From Candidatus Hadersleviella danica (GTDB taxonomy: Bacteria > Chloroflexota > Anaerolineae > Promineifilales > Promineifilaceae), in contig JADJSZ010000016.1 of the NCBI GenBank assembly GCA_016711405.1, positions 25,420 through 89,419 on the forward strand: a DNA stretch of 64,000 bases. The letters are read 5' to 3'. Shown in pieces: positions 17,253 to 25,853 of this stretch. Numbering within the stretch: the first letter of the stretch is position 1; every line of letters begins with the position of its first letter. A program made the position numbers and the translations under genes. The notes below the pieces were generated by a model, which saw only the letters and a program-made list of their open reading frames with translations, was not told where the DNA came from and did no database searches.

Positions 17253-17292
17253 CAAGACCCTTCAATAACAAATAACCAATAACGAGTAACCC
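17200..17292. repeat. Heptamer repeat TTCGTTA/ATAACGA
   Basis: ACTCGTTATTCGTTATTCG inside the end of the MBL gene is followed, after its stop, by AATAACAAATAACCAATAAC and CGAGTAAC in the opposite sense. Together these units can pair as a long hairpin between two convergent genes. Confidence 0.7.
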
Positions 17293-17299
17293 CCTCCCC

Positions 17300-19377
17300 C
17301 TACGGCCGCACAATTTTGGCCGTGGGGTCGCCCAGCAGGCCAAAAGTGTCGCTGATTTCGCGCACGCCCAAGTCGGCCACGGGCAATTCCAGCTTGGCCG
17401 CTTGGAGCACATCCCCCATGCGCGTCATGGCGGGGTCTTGCAGGTGGTTGAGCAAACTGAGGGCGAACGGCCGCTGGTAAGCGGATAAGGTCAGGCTAGT
17501 GGCGGCCACCAGCAAAACGGGGCCGTCGGGGCTGGTCAACATCCGTTCGGAGAGGGAAACTTCGGTGGGGTGGGCAAAAAAGCCTGTCAGGCAGGTGAAT
17601 TGCAAGACAATGGGGGGAGCCGTGCCATTGCTTTGGAGGCCAGCCACGCCATCCGCGTTAAAGACATTGTCTTTGCCCCACAAGTTCAGGCTCCCATGCC
17701 CCACATAGCTGACCAACCACGCCCCCTCGTTCCAGCCTGCCGTGACCGTTTCTTGGGTGGCTCCATACAGTTTGTTGACGGCCGTCTTATCCCCCACCGC
17801 GCTTTCGGTGACGAGGTAATCGGACAAGTCGGTAAACTCTGCGCTTGTGCCATCGGCCGCGAAGAGGGCATGGCCTGCGAGGGGCGCTTGTTCGTAGGCG
17901 AGGGTGCGTTGCACGAGGTCGCTCACGGCCGCTGGCGAATCCACAGGCCAACGGCCGATGGCCATGTCGGGGTGGTAATCGCCGTCAATATCGGCCATGC
18001 GCGAATCGCTGACCGTTTCGCCGCTGTGGGTGACGGGAATCATCAGGGCGGGCAGGTGTTGGGTGGGGTGTTGACCCAAATAGTTGCGGTAATCATAGGT
18101 GGCACGGCCGACCAGCAAGACATAGCGCGGGGCGGGGTCGGCCCATGTTTCGGCCGTGTGGCGCAAAAAGTGGGTGATGGCCTCCGGGGTGGCGTGGCCC
18201 GCTCCAAAATGGTCGTAAATTTCGGCCACATCCACCACCTGTGTAACCAATCCCTCGGTGCGCCGCGCCTCGGCCAAGGGTTCCACGGCCGCCAGCAGGC
18301 CCTCCGTGGTGATGATGAGGAAATCAGCTTGGTTGTCGGCGGCCGTTAAGGTGGTGGGGCGCAAGCCTGTCAGTTGGGCGGGCTGGCGGTAGCCAGCGGG
18401 GGCGACGGCCAAATAGGGGGTGTCGGCCGTGGAGTCAAAGGCGGCCGTGGCCAACCCCACCACCTCGGGCTGGTCGGGATTGGCGAGGCTGAGAACGAGG
18501 GCGGCGCACTAAAACCCGCCAACGAGATGGCTCCCCCGCTGGTGGTGAAGGCCAGCGCATCGTTGTCCGCTTCGGCCGCTGTTTGGTAGTTCACCTCTAT
18601 CCAATCGAGGTGGGAAATATCTATAAAGGTGTTGCCGACTGGCCGATTGTCGAGCAAAAGCGTGTTTTCGCCCGCCCGCAACAGGCCAGCGGGGATGTCT
18701 AGCTCGGCCGTGTGATGGACTTGCCCTTCCCAAACTATTTTTTGGATGAATTGGCCGTTGAGGCTCACATCCAAATCGTGGTCATCTTGCACATTGGGGT
18801 CGTGGGATGCGCCCCAGAATTGGAGGCGCAGTCGGCCGCTTCCATCCCCCTTGGCCACGCTCTCGGGCAAGGTGAAGGTGGTCTCAAACATCTGCTCGAC
18901 GTGAATGGTGTGCCAGTACCATGTGTCGGGGTACTCGGCTGTGTGGGCGTTGCTGACATAGAGCGTGTTTTGCTCTAAATGCAGTTGACTGAGGACTGGG
19001 GACGAGGGACTAGCGGCAGGCGGAGGGCTGACGGCTGAGGTGTTCATCGCCACCCCTTCGGTGCCAATTTCGAGGAGGTAGGCGCGGGTGGTGGTGTAGA
19101 TGGAGTCGTTGGCACGGCCGTAAAACAGCAGTTGCCCTTCGTGGAGCAGGTGGGCAATGGGCTGGCCGTTGTGGGTCAGGGCAAGGGGCGCGGCCGACCA
19201 GTTCTCGAGTTGCACCCCCAACGCCTGCACAGCGGCAAGGTCAATGGCGTACAAGCCATCTTCGGCCACCTCAATTTTGAGCTTGTTGTCGCTGATGGGC
19301 AGGGGGGCGGGTGTGGGGTCGGTGCGGCGGCAAGCGGCCGTGGAAAATAAGAGGAGAAAGAGAAGGAAGAAGCGCAT
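17300..19377 (-). CDS. Gingipain-like (peptidase family C25) lipoprotein, one frameshift near 18500
   Basis: About 690 residues over two frames. The N-terminus is a lipoprotein signal (LLLFSTAAC, lipobox Cys about residue 16). A beta-rich N-terminal region (about 30-300) precedes the C25 catalytic domain. The catalytic His lies in SYVGHGSLNLWG and the catalytic Cys in QFTCLTGFF, matching the order GHG...C-x-x-G of gingipains and their relatives. The break around 18488-18512 switches from FSAPPSFSASP to AALVLSLANPDQPEVVG, a coherent continuation. C25 proteases in Bacteroidetes are secreted and linked to type IX secretion. Here a lipid-anchored form is predicted. It is convergent with the MBL gene. 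The role could be degradation or processing of surface proteins. Confidence 0.85.
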
Positions 19378-19379
19378 GG

Positions 19380-19460
19380 GGAATTGTGATTTGTGAATTG
19401 GGAATGGCTAATTGTGAATGCTTGGCTTACGGCTGAAGAATTAGCTTACAGCTTACGGCC
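19380..19460. repeat. ATTGTGAATT and TTACGGC short repeats
   Basis: AATTGTGATTTGTGAATTGG, then GGCTTACGGC and TAGCTTACAGCTTACGGCC. This is the 5' flank of the C25 gene and contains no recognisable gene. Confidence 0.55.
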
Positions 19461-19530
19461 AATTCTACCCCAGCCCCTCTTTGCCAATCGGCCAATCTCC
19501 CAATTTGTTAATCTGCCCCACCACAAGTTG

Positions 19531-20079
19531 TTAGGCCAGTGCTTTTAGCGGCCGAATGAGGAGCCGATTGATAAATTCGGCCATCTCCTCGGCCGAATAG
19601 GCCATGCCTTGCTCCAGCCACCAGCGCACAAGCGACATCATGCTGGCCACAAAGTGATAGGCCACCAACTCTTCGGGCGTGTCTCCCTTGGCAAAAAAGC
19701 GGCGCCCCTCGGCCATCCCAAACCCGATGAGGGGCTGGATGAGTTTTTCGGCCGCAGGGCTTTGCAACAATGCCCGAAGCAAATCGGCGTATTGAGCGGC
19801 AAAGCGCACAGCGTGGATGGTGTTTTGCTCGGCCGCAAAATCATCGGCATGGGGTGCTAAAAGCACTGTCTGCGCCTCCTGCAAAATATCCCACATAATG
19901 GTGTAAACAAGGTCTTCTTTGTCTCGATAATGGCGATAAAAGGTCTTGTGGCCGACCTGTGCTTGCCGGGTGATATCGGTCACAGCCACAGCTTCATACC
20001 CCCGTTCAATAACAAGTTGAATAAAAGCCTCGCGGAGCAAGCGTCGTGTGCGTAAACCGCGCAAATCTGATTCGTTCAT
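19531..20079 (-). CDS. TetR/AcrR family transcriptional regulator
   Basis: 182 residues. The N-terminal helix-turn-helix (about 8-54) reads TRRLLREAFIQLVIERGYE, then VTDITRQAQVGHKTFYRHYR, the standard TetR DNA-binding domain. The remaining all-helical ligand and dimer domain is of the AcrR C-terminal type (LVYTIMWDILQEAQ, later LVRWWLEQGMAYSAEEMAEF). The frame is open through the upstream tandem repeat to 20181, but similarity starts at the ATG at 20079. It is transcribed away from the CHRD lipoprotein gene. A 9-base inverted repeat in the shared gap (20224-20246) is a plausible operator for this regulator. The ligand is unknown. Confidence 0.92.
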   Translation of the reverse strand: MNESDLRGLRTRRLLREAFIQLVIERGYEAVAVTDITRQAQVGHKTFYRHYRDKEDLVYTIMWDILQEAQTVLLAPHADDFAAEQNTIHAVRFAAQYADLLRALLQSPAAEKLIQPLIGFGMAEGRRFFAKGDTPEELVAYHFVASMMSLVRWWLEQGMAYSAEEMAEFINRLLIRPLKALA

Positions 20080-20165
20080 TGGTGTATTGGTGTATTGGTG
20101 TATTGGTGTTGGTGGTTGGTGTTGGTGTATTGGTGATTGGTGTGGGTATTGGTGTATTGGTGCGA
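20080..20165. repeat. TTGGTGTA tandem repeat array
   Basis: Head-to-tail GGTGTATT units with variants (GGTGTTGGTGGTTGGTGTTG) cover about 85 bases directly upstream of the TetR start codon. Confidence 0.85.
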
Positions 20166-20184
20166 CCAAATTATAGCACATGTA

Positions 20185-20246
20185 TTGACTTATGTGTGTC
20201 TTATGCTATATTTTGTGTCACAAATATGACATGCTATATGTCATAT
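20185..20246 (+). promoter_or_regulatory. Promoter plus 9-base palindromic operator for the CHRD gene
   Basis: TTGACT (20185-20190) and TATATT (20207-20212) with a 16-base spacer. ATATGACAT (20224-20232) and ATGTCATAT (20238-20246) form a perfect inverted repeat with a 5-base centre just downstream of the predicted start. The setting, between divergent TetR and lipoprotein genes, suggests TetR-family control. Confidence 0.6.
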
Positions 20247-20285
20247 CATTCTTGTAATCAAATCTTATCCACGTTCTAGGAGAAA

Positions 20286-21065
20286 ATGATGTTTGCCAAA
20301 TATAGTCGTTTCATCATGTTTGGATTGTTTGCAATGCTGTCGTTGGTTGCTTGCCAACAGGAAGAACCAGCACAAGAGCAACATGCAATGACCGAGGGGA
20401 GTATGGATCACACGGCCGAGGTTGTGTTCGTGCAAGGCAACACGGAGACCCCGCCCCTGCCGATTGTGCTAGATGCCACTCAAACAGAGGAGATTGGCTC
20501 TGTCTATGAGGCGTATTTAGCCCCCCACCAAGAACCGGGCGAGGAAAAAGATACGCCTTCGCACATTCCCAGCCAATTCCGTTCGACCACCCCTTCCACC
20601 CTGCGCGAAGACCGCTTGGGGCGTGGCCATGCGTGGGTGCGCTTTACCAAAGATTTGAGCCGGGCTTACATAGATATTGATTTGGAAAATATCAATCACG
20701 AAGAAGTGGTGATGTTCCACATTCATTGCGGCCGTCCCGATATGCTCGGCCCCATTATTGTGGATTTCTCGCTCATTGATGACATTCAGGCGAACATGGC
20801 GGATGGGGTGTATTCCATCGAAATAACCAATGCTGTTATCGAGGCCACGGCCGCTTCGGGCGAGGGTGTGGTGGGGTCTCTGACAATGGGTTGCCCCATT
20901 CCCGCCAGTCTGGCGCTGGAGTTGGGCAGTATTGACCGAGTTAAGACGATTGCGGGGATGGAATTTATTGCCCGGCAAGGGGAGTTGTATTTTAATTTGC
21001 ACACCAGTGGCCATGTTTATTTTGGGGATATTCGGGGGCAAATTTATCGGGTCGAGGGCGACTAA
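20286..21065 (+). CDS. CHRD domain lipoprotein
   Basis: 259 residues (258 if the second ATG at 20289 is used, which gives the better 6-base spacing to AGGAG). A lipoprotein signal peptide ends in LSLVAC (Cys about 23). After a linker, residues about 115-257 form a CHRD domain, seen as HAWVRFTKDLSRAYIDIDLE, MFHIHCGRPDMLGPII and the closing NLHTSGHVYFGDIRGQI. The last phrase is the hallmark of this chordin-derived fold. CHRD proteins in bacteria are extracytoplasmic and of uncertain function. The His-rich HIHCG stretch could bind metal. It is divergent from a TetR regulator with a palindrome between them. Downstream lies a stretch of suspect sequence. Confidence 0.88.
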   Translation: MMFAKYSRFIMFGLFAMLSLVACQQEEPAQEQHAMTEGSMDHTAEVVFVQGNTETPPLPIVLDATQTEEIGSVYEAYLAPHQEPGEEKDTPSHIPSQFRSTTPSTLREDRLGRGHAWVRFTKDLSRAYIDIDLENINHEEVVMFHIHCGRPDMLGPIIVDFSLIDDIQANMADGVYSIEITNAVIEATAASGEGVVGSLTMGCPIPASLALELGSIDRVKTIAGMEFIARQGELYFNLHTSGHVYFGDIRGQIYRVEGD

Positions 21066-22015
21066 ACCGGATGGGCCAAGGCAAGTCCCTTTTTTAACAG
21101 AATAATGACACCTTGCCCCCTGGCGTCCTCCTGGGCCCTCCCCGGCGGGTTGGCGCGACATCCCTGCAGTTGCCGGCCCCTAACATGGAACGTTTCGGGA
21201 CTGGCGGGAGCGGGCGGGGGGGGGCGGCGCGCCCTGAGGGGCGGGGGCAGTTCCCGAGCTTGGGCGCAGCTTTTGGTGCGTGGGGTGGGGGGAGTACTGC
21301 CCGGCGGACGCAGGGACAAATTCCACAGCTACTCCAAATTTCTCCCCCGAGGGGGCGAGGCTAGGCGACAAGCTGCGATGAATTCTTTTTGGGGAATACG
21401 GCCGTGAGATGGCGGCGCGCGTATTCAATCCGTTACCACCAAAGCCTTGGGGCGACGGTGGGGGGTGGCGGGGATTGGCCCCCTTTCAGTGGGGGCGCCC
21501 CTCCCCCCCCTGCTGGGGCCCGCGCGGGCGGACATTACCCCTTTTGCGCCGTGGGGGGAGTGGTGGGCAACCCTGCTTTGTGAACCCGCTGGGGTTACCA
21601 CCTCTTGTCGCGGCCCGGGCTGTGGGCTTCCCCGATTTCGGGGATGCCGCCGGGCGGCGCCTGGCGAGGACCTCACAACTGGCCGGGACCAGTGCTGGGC
21701 GAACTGCCGAGCGTTGGGACGCTGGGATTCGGGGCAACCCAAGCGAGGGTGGCGGGCTGGAGGGAAGCAGCTTTGGGCTCCCACCTGCCCCCAGTTTTGT
21801 GCCCGGCAGAGTGCCCGGGCTGGTGGGATGCCAGAGCAGTTTGGCAATTTGTGGGCGGGGGGAAGGACACTACCCCAGCCCGGTTGGCTGCGCTTTGGGC
21901 TGGCGGTTGGCAGCCGGCGACCACCCCTAACCCCCACCCCCAAAAACCCCAAAAACCGCGCAGGTCTTGAAGACCTGCGCGGTTTTATTAGTGTCTGGGG
22001 TCTCCAGACCCCCAG
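21066..22015. other. Anomalous G/C-rich block without recognisable genes
   Basis: About 950 bases rich in runs of G and C of five to ten bases, unlike anything around it. CGGCCG, which is frequent elsewhere, appears about once (21395-21405). Open frames on both strands translate into Gly/Pro/Arg-rich low-complexity protein with no known motif. The block probably reflects damaged consensus sequence or an unresolved repeat rather than real genes. Only the hairpin at its right end looks ordinary. Confidence 0.6.
21952..21986. terminator. Intrinsic terminator hairpin
   Basis: AAAACCGCGCAGGTCTT (21952-21968) is perfectly complementary to 21970-21986. A further hairpin (CTGGGGTCT/AGACCCC) follows at about 21994-22014. 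It lies just beyond the end of the BtrH-like gene on the minus strand and can terminate it. Confidence 0.75.
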
Positions 22016-22051
22016 ATGGACGGTCGAGCTCCACAGCCGCGGTTTTTGTTT

Positions 22052-23255
22052 CTACGCCAATGCTGCTTTGAGCAATGCCACAGCTTCTGTCTCAATGTCG
22101 TGCACGCGCAAGACATGCTCGGCAATGGTGTGGCACAGGGTCGTTACCTCGGCCGCTGTCAGCGGGAAATTGGCTTCGGCCTCGTTGTGGATGGCTTGCA
22201 GGCGGCCGTCAATCTGCTTCATCTCCGCCACCGCCCCATTGCCCTGCGCCACAAAGCTATCCCGCCGCCGCAACAGCAGGGTGCGGGTCTCGTGCAATAA
22301 GGGCACGTCCTCGGGCAAAAGAGCCTCGCTGAGCGCATCCCATGCGCGAGCACTGTGGCGAAATTGTACGGCCGCCTCCCGTAAGGCAGGCTTGGACAGA
22401 ATCACGGCCGCTTCATCAAAAATCGGCGTACACATCCCGCTCGGCCTGGCCTTGCTTGCCAAAGATTTGGATGTCGCCAAAGGCGTTGGTGAGGCCCGAG
22501 AGCAGTTTGCGCCCCGCAGGGAACTCTTTGGCCCAGCTTAGGCGGGCGGTGGGTTTGGTGAGCAGTTCCGCCCATGTGTGGTAGGCGCGAAGGCCGAAGT
22601 TGTTGGCACTGCCCTTGGGCGGCTTTTCGGTGTAGAGTTTGAGGCAATCCCAGATGCCCAGTTGCACGGCCGTGACCAATTTGGCCTCATTCGGCCGTTC
22701 CAAGGTAATGGTGCGAAATTTGTCTTTTTTGACACGGCCGCGAGCGGTGGCGAGTTCGGCCGTGGTCACTGTCAGGGGCAATTGGGCGCGGTCGGCGATG
22801 GAAACGGTGTCGGCCGTTTCGTCGTAGCCGTAGACCAAGATGGGAAACATGCCCCACATGCCCTCGTCGTAAGTGAGGGCGTTGTAGGGCAAGCTCCACA
22901 TATCGGCCCACACAAGGGTGGGCAACCCCTCCTCCAACGCATCCACCAGATTGGCCACTCCTTTGGCAGGTTTGCTCGTTTGGCGCACCTGTTGCCCAAT
23001 GCCGAGGCGGGAGAGCATCGTATCGAATGGGTCAAATGTGTTGCGGGTCAGAATGCGGGCGTGGGGGTCGTAGCCTTCGTAGGCAAACGAAAAATACCCC
23101 ATCACCGCCCCGCCGCTGACCCCCATGAGCAAGGCTTCGCTGTAGGGCAAGCCTGTGTGGGGTGCTTTGATGCCCATGTAATCCAAGGCGTTGCGCACGG
23201 TTCCTGTTTCCCAATGACGGCCGTCAAATTGGTGGTAATTTTGTAGAATTGGCAT
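22052..23255 (-). CDS. BtrH N-terminal / DUF4872-like protein (frameshift near 22420)
   Basis: About 400 residues over two frames. The N-terminus (MPILQNYHQFDGRHWETGT, then RNALDYMGI) resembles the BtrH N-terminal domain of the butirosin acyltransferase family, a papain-like fold. The second half (residues about 180-280, ending AERDVYADF) resembles the DUF4872 region that usually follows. One extra base in the A5 run at 22418-22422 breaks the frame. Removing it joins YADF to DEAAVILSKPALREAAVQF in a helical C-terminal part. AGGAG lies 7 bases before the ATG at 23255. In antibiotic clusters BtrH transfers an acyl group, but most chromosomal homologues, including this one, have no biosynthetic neighbours, so the role here is unknown. 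Confidence 0.8.
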
Positions 23256-23580
23256 GTCTGTTCTCCTGCGGGTATGCGAGTTTGTTGCCAAAAAACAATT
23301 ATCCAATCAGGTTAAAATCTGACACGAATTGCACAAATTTTACGAATTACACGAAATAGATTCGAGAAAATTCGTGTAATTCGTGTCTAAAAATCCTTCA
23401 CCCCTCAGGATAGTTAAATTTTGGAAATGGCCTAATGGGAATAGTATAGGGTAGGATGCGGCCGTGGTGAAAAAAGAGAGACATGCTATTCCAAATGGGG
23501 GACTGGGGGTCACAAACGTCCCAAGTCCCTCGTCCCTAGTCAAAATTGGCAAATAACGAGTAACAACTAACGAGTAACCT
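23256..23580. repeat. Intergenic region with ACGAATTACACGAA inverted repeat
   Basis: ACGAATTACACGAA (23342-23355) pairs perfectly with TTCGTGTAATTCGT (23371-23384). The right part (23546-23579) carries TAACGAG heptamers up to the next start codon. No gene was seen in this 325-base gap. Divergent promoters for the flanking genes must lie here but none is clear. Confidence 0.6.
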
Positions 23581-24834
23581 ATGACCAACTGGAAACTAAT
23601 TGCCCATCAAATTGTGACAGGCGTGGGGTGCGCCCCCGGCGAAATTATCTACCTGCGCGATGATGTGGGGCGGGTGGATGTGGTGGAGGAAATTTTGCTG
23701 GCCATCGAACGGCAAGGAGCCACGCCGTGGCTGGAATGGCATCGCTCAGGCTATATGGAACGGCTGTGGAATGAGGTTTCGCCCGAGCGGTTGGGGCAAT
23801 GGCACACTCAGCGGCAAAAATTTCTGGCCACGGCCGACCGCATCATCACTTTGGGCAGTACCCACCCCAACTTTGAGCGGGTCAACAAGGAGGGGTTTGC
23901 GGCATGGCAAACGGCCGAGCAAGCCCTAACCGAACTCGAGGAGAGTCGCCAACTGCCTTACATGTTGGTCGGTATCCCCACAGCCGAAAAAGCGGCCGAA
24001 CTCGGCCTGAGTTTGGCCGAACTGGAAGCGCACATGCTCCCTGCACTGGCCGTACCCACGGCCGAGTTGCGCTTGCCCATCGAGCGCATCTTGCACCACG
24101 CCACCCATGCCCAAACCTTGACAATTCGCACAGGAACAGAAGAACAGTACACGCTGACGATGCAACTGGCCGAGGGGCGGCCGTGGCACAGCGACGATGG
24201 GTTTATTGATGAGCAAGACCGCGCCCAAGGAGCCATTGTGTCGAACATGCCCGCTGGCTCCATCTACACCACCGTACAAGAGGCGGCGACGACGGGGCAA
24301 GTGTGGCTGGCGCAAGCGGGGCAGGCGCGGGATGTGTTGCTCTCGTTTGGGGCAGATGGGCGAGTGGCGCAGGTCACGGCCGCGCACGGCCAAGAGTGGT
24401 TGGAGGGTTTATTCGGCCGTCACACAGGCGAACCCCGCCGCGTGGGGCACATTGGCATTGGGCTAAACCCACATTTACACCGCGCCATCGGCTGGACATT
24501 GGTGGATGAACATGTGCAGGGCACACTCTTTCTCTCGTTTGGGGAAAATCGGTACATGGGGGGGCAAAACGAGTCCTCGCTGAATGTTGATTTTGCCCTT
24601 GCGGGGGCAACATTGCTGGCAGGGGAGCGGCCGTTGGTGGAAAACGGCCACACCCCAAAAAAACCCCGGGGGGGGGGGCGCATTGTGGCGCCGCCCCCCC
24701 CTTTACTTGGGGGGGGTCCTGGGGGAAAAAAAAAAAAAAGGGGCGGGGGGGTTTGGTTCCCAAACTTTTGTTTTTTTCCCTCGGGGGGGGGGAAGGGGGG
24801 GAGGTTTTTTTTTTTTCTTGGGGGGGGGGTGTGA
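23581..24834 (+). CDS. Aminopeptidase T-like protein (M29 fold), 3' end corrupted
   Basis: About 357 credible residues match the M29 metalloaminopeptidase fold (VGCAPGEIIYLRDDVGRVD at the start, PWLEWHRSGYMERL, and the late domain VGHIGIGLNPHLHR, TLVDEHVQGTLFLSFGENR, ESSLNVDFALAGATL). In active relatives the corresponding positions are GELGIGTNP, a His in the VHLALG strand, and HxD. Here Glu appears as His, the strand His as Phe, and the His of HxD as Asn, so metal binding may be altered or lost. The protein should end soon after GERPLVENG (about 24650). Beyond that the frame runs through homopolymer blocks and is not believable. The start is preceded by TAACGAG repeats rather than a ribosome site. 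Confidence 0.75.
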   Translation: MTNWKLIAHQIVTGVGCAPGEIIYLRDDVGRVDVVEEILLAIERQGATPWLEWHRSGYMERLWNEVSPERLGQWHTQRQKFLATADRIITLGSTHPNFERVNKEGFAAWQTAEQALTELEESRQLPYMLVGIPTAEKAAELGLSLAELEAHMLPALAVPTAELRLPIERILHHATHAQTLTIRTGTEEQYTLTMQLAEGRPWHSDDGFIDEQDRAQGAIVSNMPAGSIYTTVQEAATTGQVWLAQAGQARDVLLSFGADGRVAQVTAAHGQEWLEGLFGRHTGEPRRVGHIGIGLNPHLHRAIGWTLVDEHVQGTLFLSFGENRYMGGQNESSLNVDFALAGATLLAGERPLVENGHTPKKPRGGGRIVAPPPPLLGGGPGGKKKKRGGGVWFPNFCFFPSGGGKGGRFFFFLGGGV

Positions 24835-24835
24835 T
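24655..24835. other. Homopolymer-run block 1 (probable consensus damage)
   Basis: A chain of runs of A, C, G and T, several of 8 to 14 bases, destroys the end of the M29-like gene. No natural feature explains it. Confidence 0.7.
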
Positions 24836-24869
24836 TTGAAGAAGGATTGGCAACCTGATTGATGGACAA

Positions 24870-24951
24870 AACTGATTGAACCGCGGAATGGGCGCGAAGA
24901 GCGCAGAGAAATTCCTCCAGAGAACTCCTGCGCTCTCCGCGGTTCAATCAG
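24870..24951. repeat. Inverted repeat with GATTGAACCGCGGA ends
   Basis: GATTGAACCGCGGA at the left and TCCGCGGTTCAATC at the right bracket about 50 bases that also contain complementary GCGCGAAGAGCGCAGAG-like and CTGCGCTCTCCGCG arms. It lies between the two homopolymer blocks, so a strong fold may have disturbed sequencing on both sides. Confidence 0.6.
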
Positions 24952-24959
24952 CCTATTAA

Positions 24960-25155
24960 AATGGGGTATACAATGTTGGAGGGGGGGGGAGGGCCGGCTG
25001 GGGGGGGGGGGTTATTACCCGGGGGGGGTGGGGGGGGGGGGGGGGGAATTATTTGGTGGCCCCGGAAAGACCCCCTGGGGGGGCAGAAAAAGAAAGAGGG
25101 GGGGTAGGGGGGGGGGGGGGGGGCCAGGGGGCACGAATTTTTTGGGGGGGGGCAG
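24960..25155. other. Homopolymer-run block 2 (probable consensus damage)
   Basis: Mostly G runs of 8 to 19 bases, ending directly at the acetyltransferase start codon. It is likely unreliable consensus. The true leader of the acetyltransferase gene is lost here. Confidence 0.7.
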
Positions 25156-25650
25156 ATGGAAATTCGCCAATTGACTTTGCAAGATGTGGAGGAGCGTTTC
25201 TTGGAACTGATGGCCGACATTGAAACGGGAGATTCCTTTGATTTTGCCGACCCACAATGGGTGGGCTGGCTCAAACGTAAAATTGCGCGGCGCTGGGGGG
25301 CTGGGGCGCAATTTTACGGGCTGTTTGCGGCCGATGAGCCAATCGGCTTGTTGGGCCTCATCATTGACGACCACCCTTATTTTGCGGGGCGCAGTGAGTT
25401 GGTGGATTTGGGGGTGATGCCTACCCATCGGCGGGCGGGGCACGGGACACGGCTCTTGAAATATGCCGAACAGCTTTCGCGAGAGGCGGGGGTAGTGTGC
25501 ATGTACATCTCCACCTACGCGGGAGACACCCAAAACATCACCTTTTATGGGCAAAATGGGTTTGCCCCTGTGGCCACCTTGCCCGATTTTTACGGGGTGA
25601 ACGATGAGGGGCAAGTGTATATGCGAAAGAGGTTGATGGGTGAGAAGTGA
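25156..25650 (+). CDS. GNAT family N-acetyltransferase
   Basis: 164 residues with the GNAT fold: beta4/alpha3 region LVDLGVMPTHRRAGHGTRLL (about 92-111), where the R-x-x-G-x-G segment binds the acetyl-CoA pyrophosphate. The beta5 strand follows, with the late NITFYGQNGFAPVATLPDFY segment typical of this superfamily. The substrate cannot be inferred; no partner gene is nearby. The upstream sequence is corrupted, so the start (MEIRQLTLQDVEERF) is chosen only because similarity begins there. Confidence 0.88.
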   Translation: MEIRQLTLQDVEERFLELMADIETGDSFDFADPQWVGWLKRKIARRWGAGAQFYGLFAADEPIGLLGLIIDDHPYFAGRSELVDLGVMPTHRRAGHGTRLLKYAEQLSREAGVVCMYISTYAGDTQNITFYGQNGFAPVATLPDFYGVNDEGQVYMRKRLMGEK

Positions 25651-25682
25651 AAAGCAGGGGTGCTTAACTTTTTGCAGACTAG

Positions 25683-25800
25683 AAGAAAATTTTTAAAGCA
25701 AAAGGGCAAAAGAGCAATGGTACAAAGAGGTTTTGGCAAATGAAACTTTCTCGAGTAACTTTGTTTTTTTGCTCTTTTGCCTTTTTGCAATAAAGCTTGA
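25683..25800. repeat. Diverged copy of the palindromic intergenic repeat
   Basis: AAAGCAAAAGGGCAAAAGAG on the left and GCTCTTTTGCCTTTTTGCAA on the right share the arms of the 9100, 41908 and 45696 elements, but with a longer and different centre. Confidence 0.6.
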
Positions 25801-25853
25801 TTTTCGCTTAAAAAGGTCAACTTATTCAATCGTCATTCCTAAGGGAAACACCT

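Noticed and set aside
20080..20165. CRISPR array
   Set aside because: Units are 7-8 bases and contiguous, without unique spacers. They belong to the short tandem repeat class.
21447..22541. 364-codon open frame through the G/C-rich block
   Set aside because: It runs through suspect sequence and then antisense to the BtrH-like gene. The translation is low-complexity.
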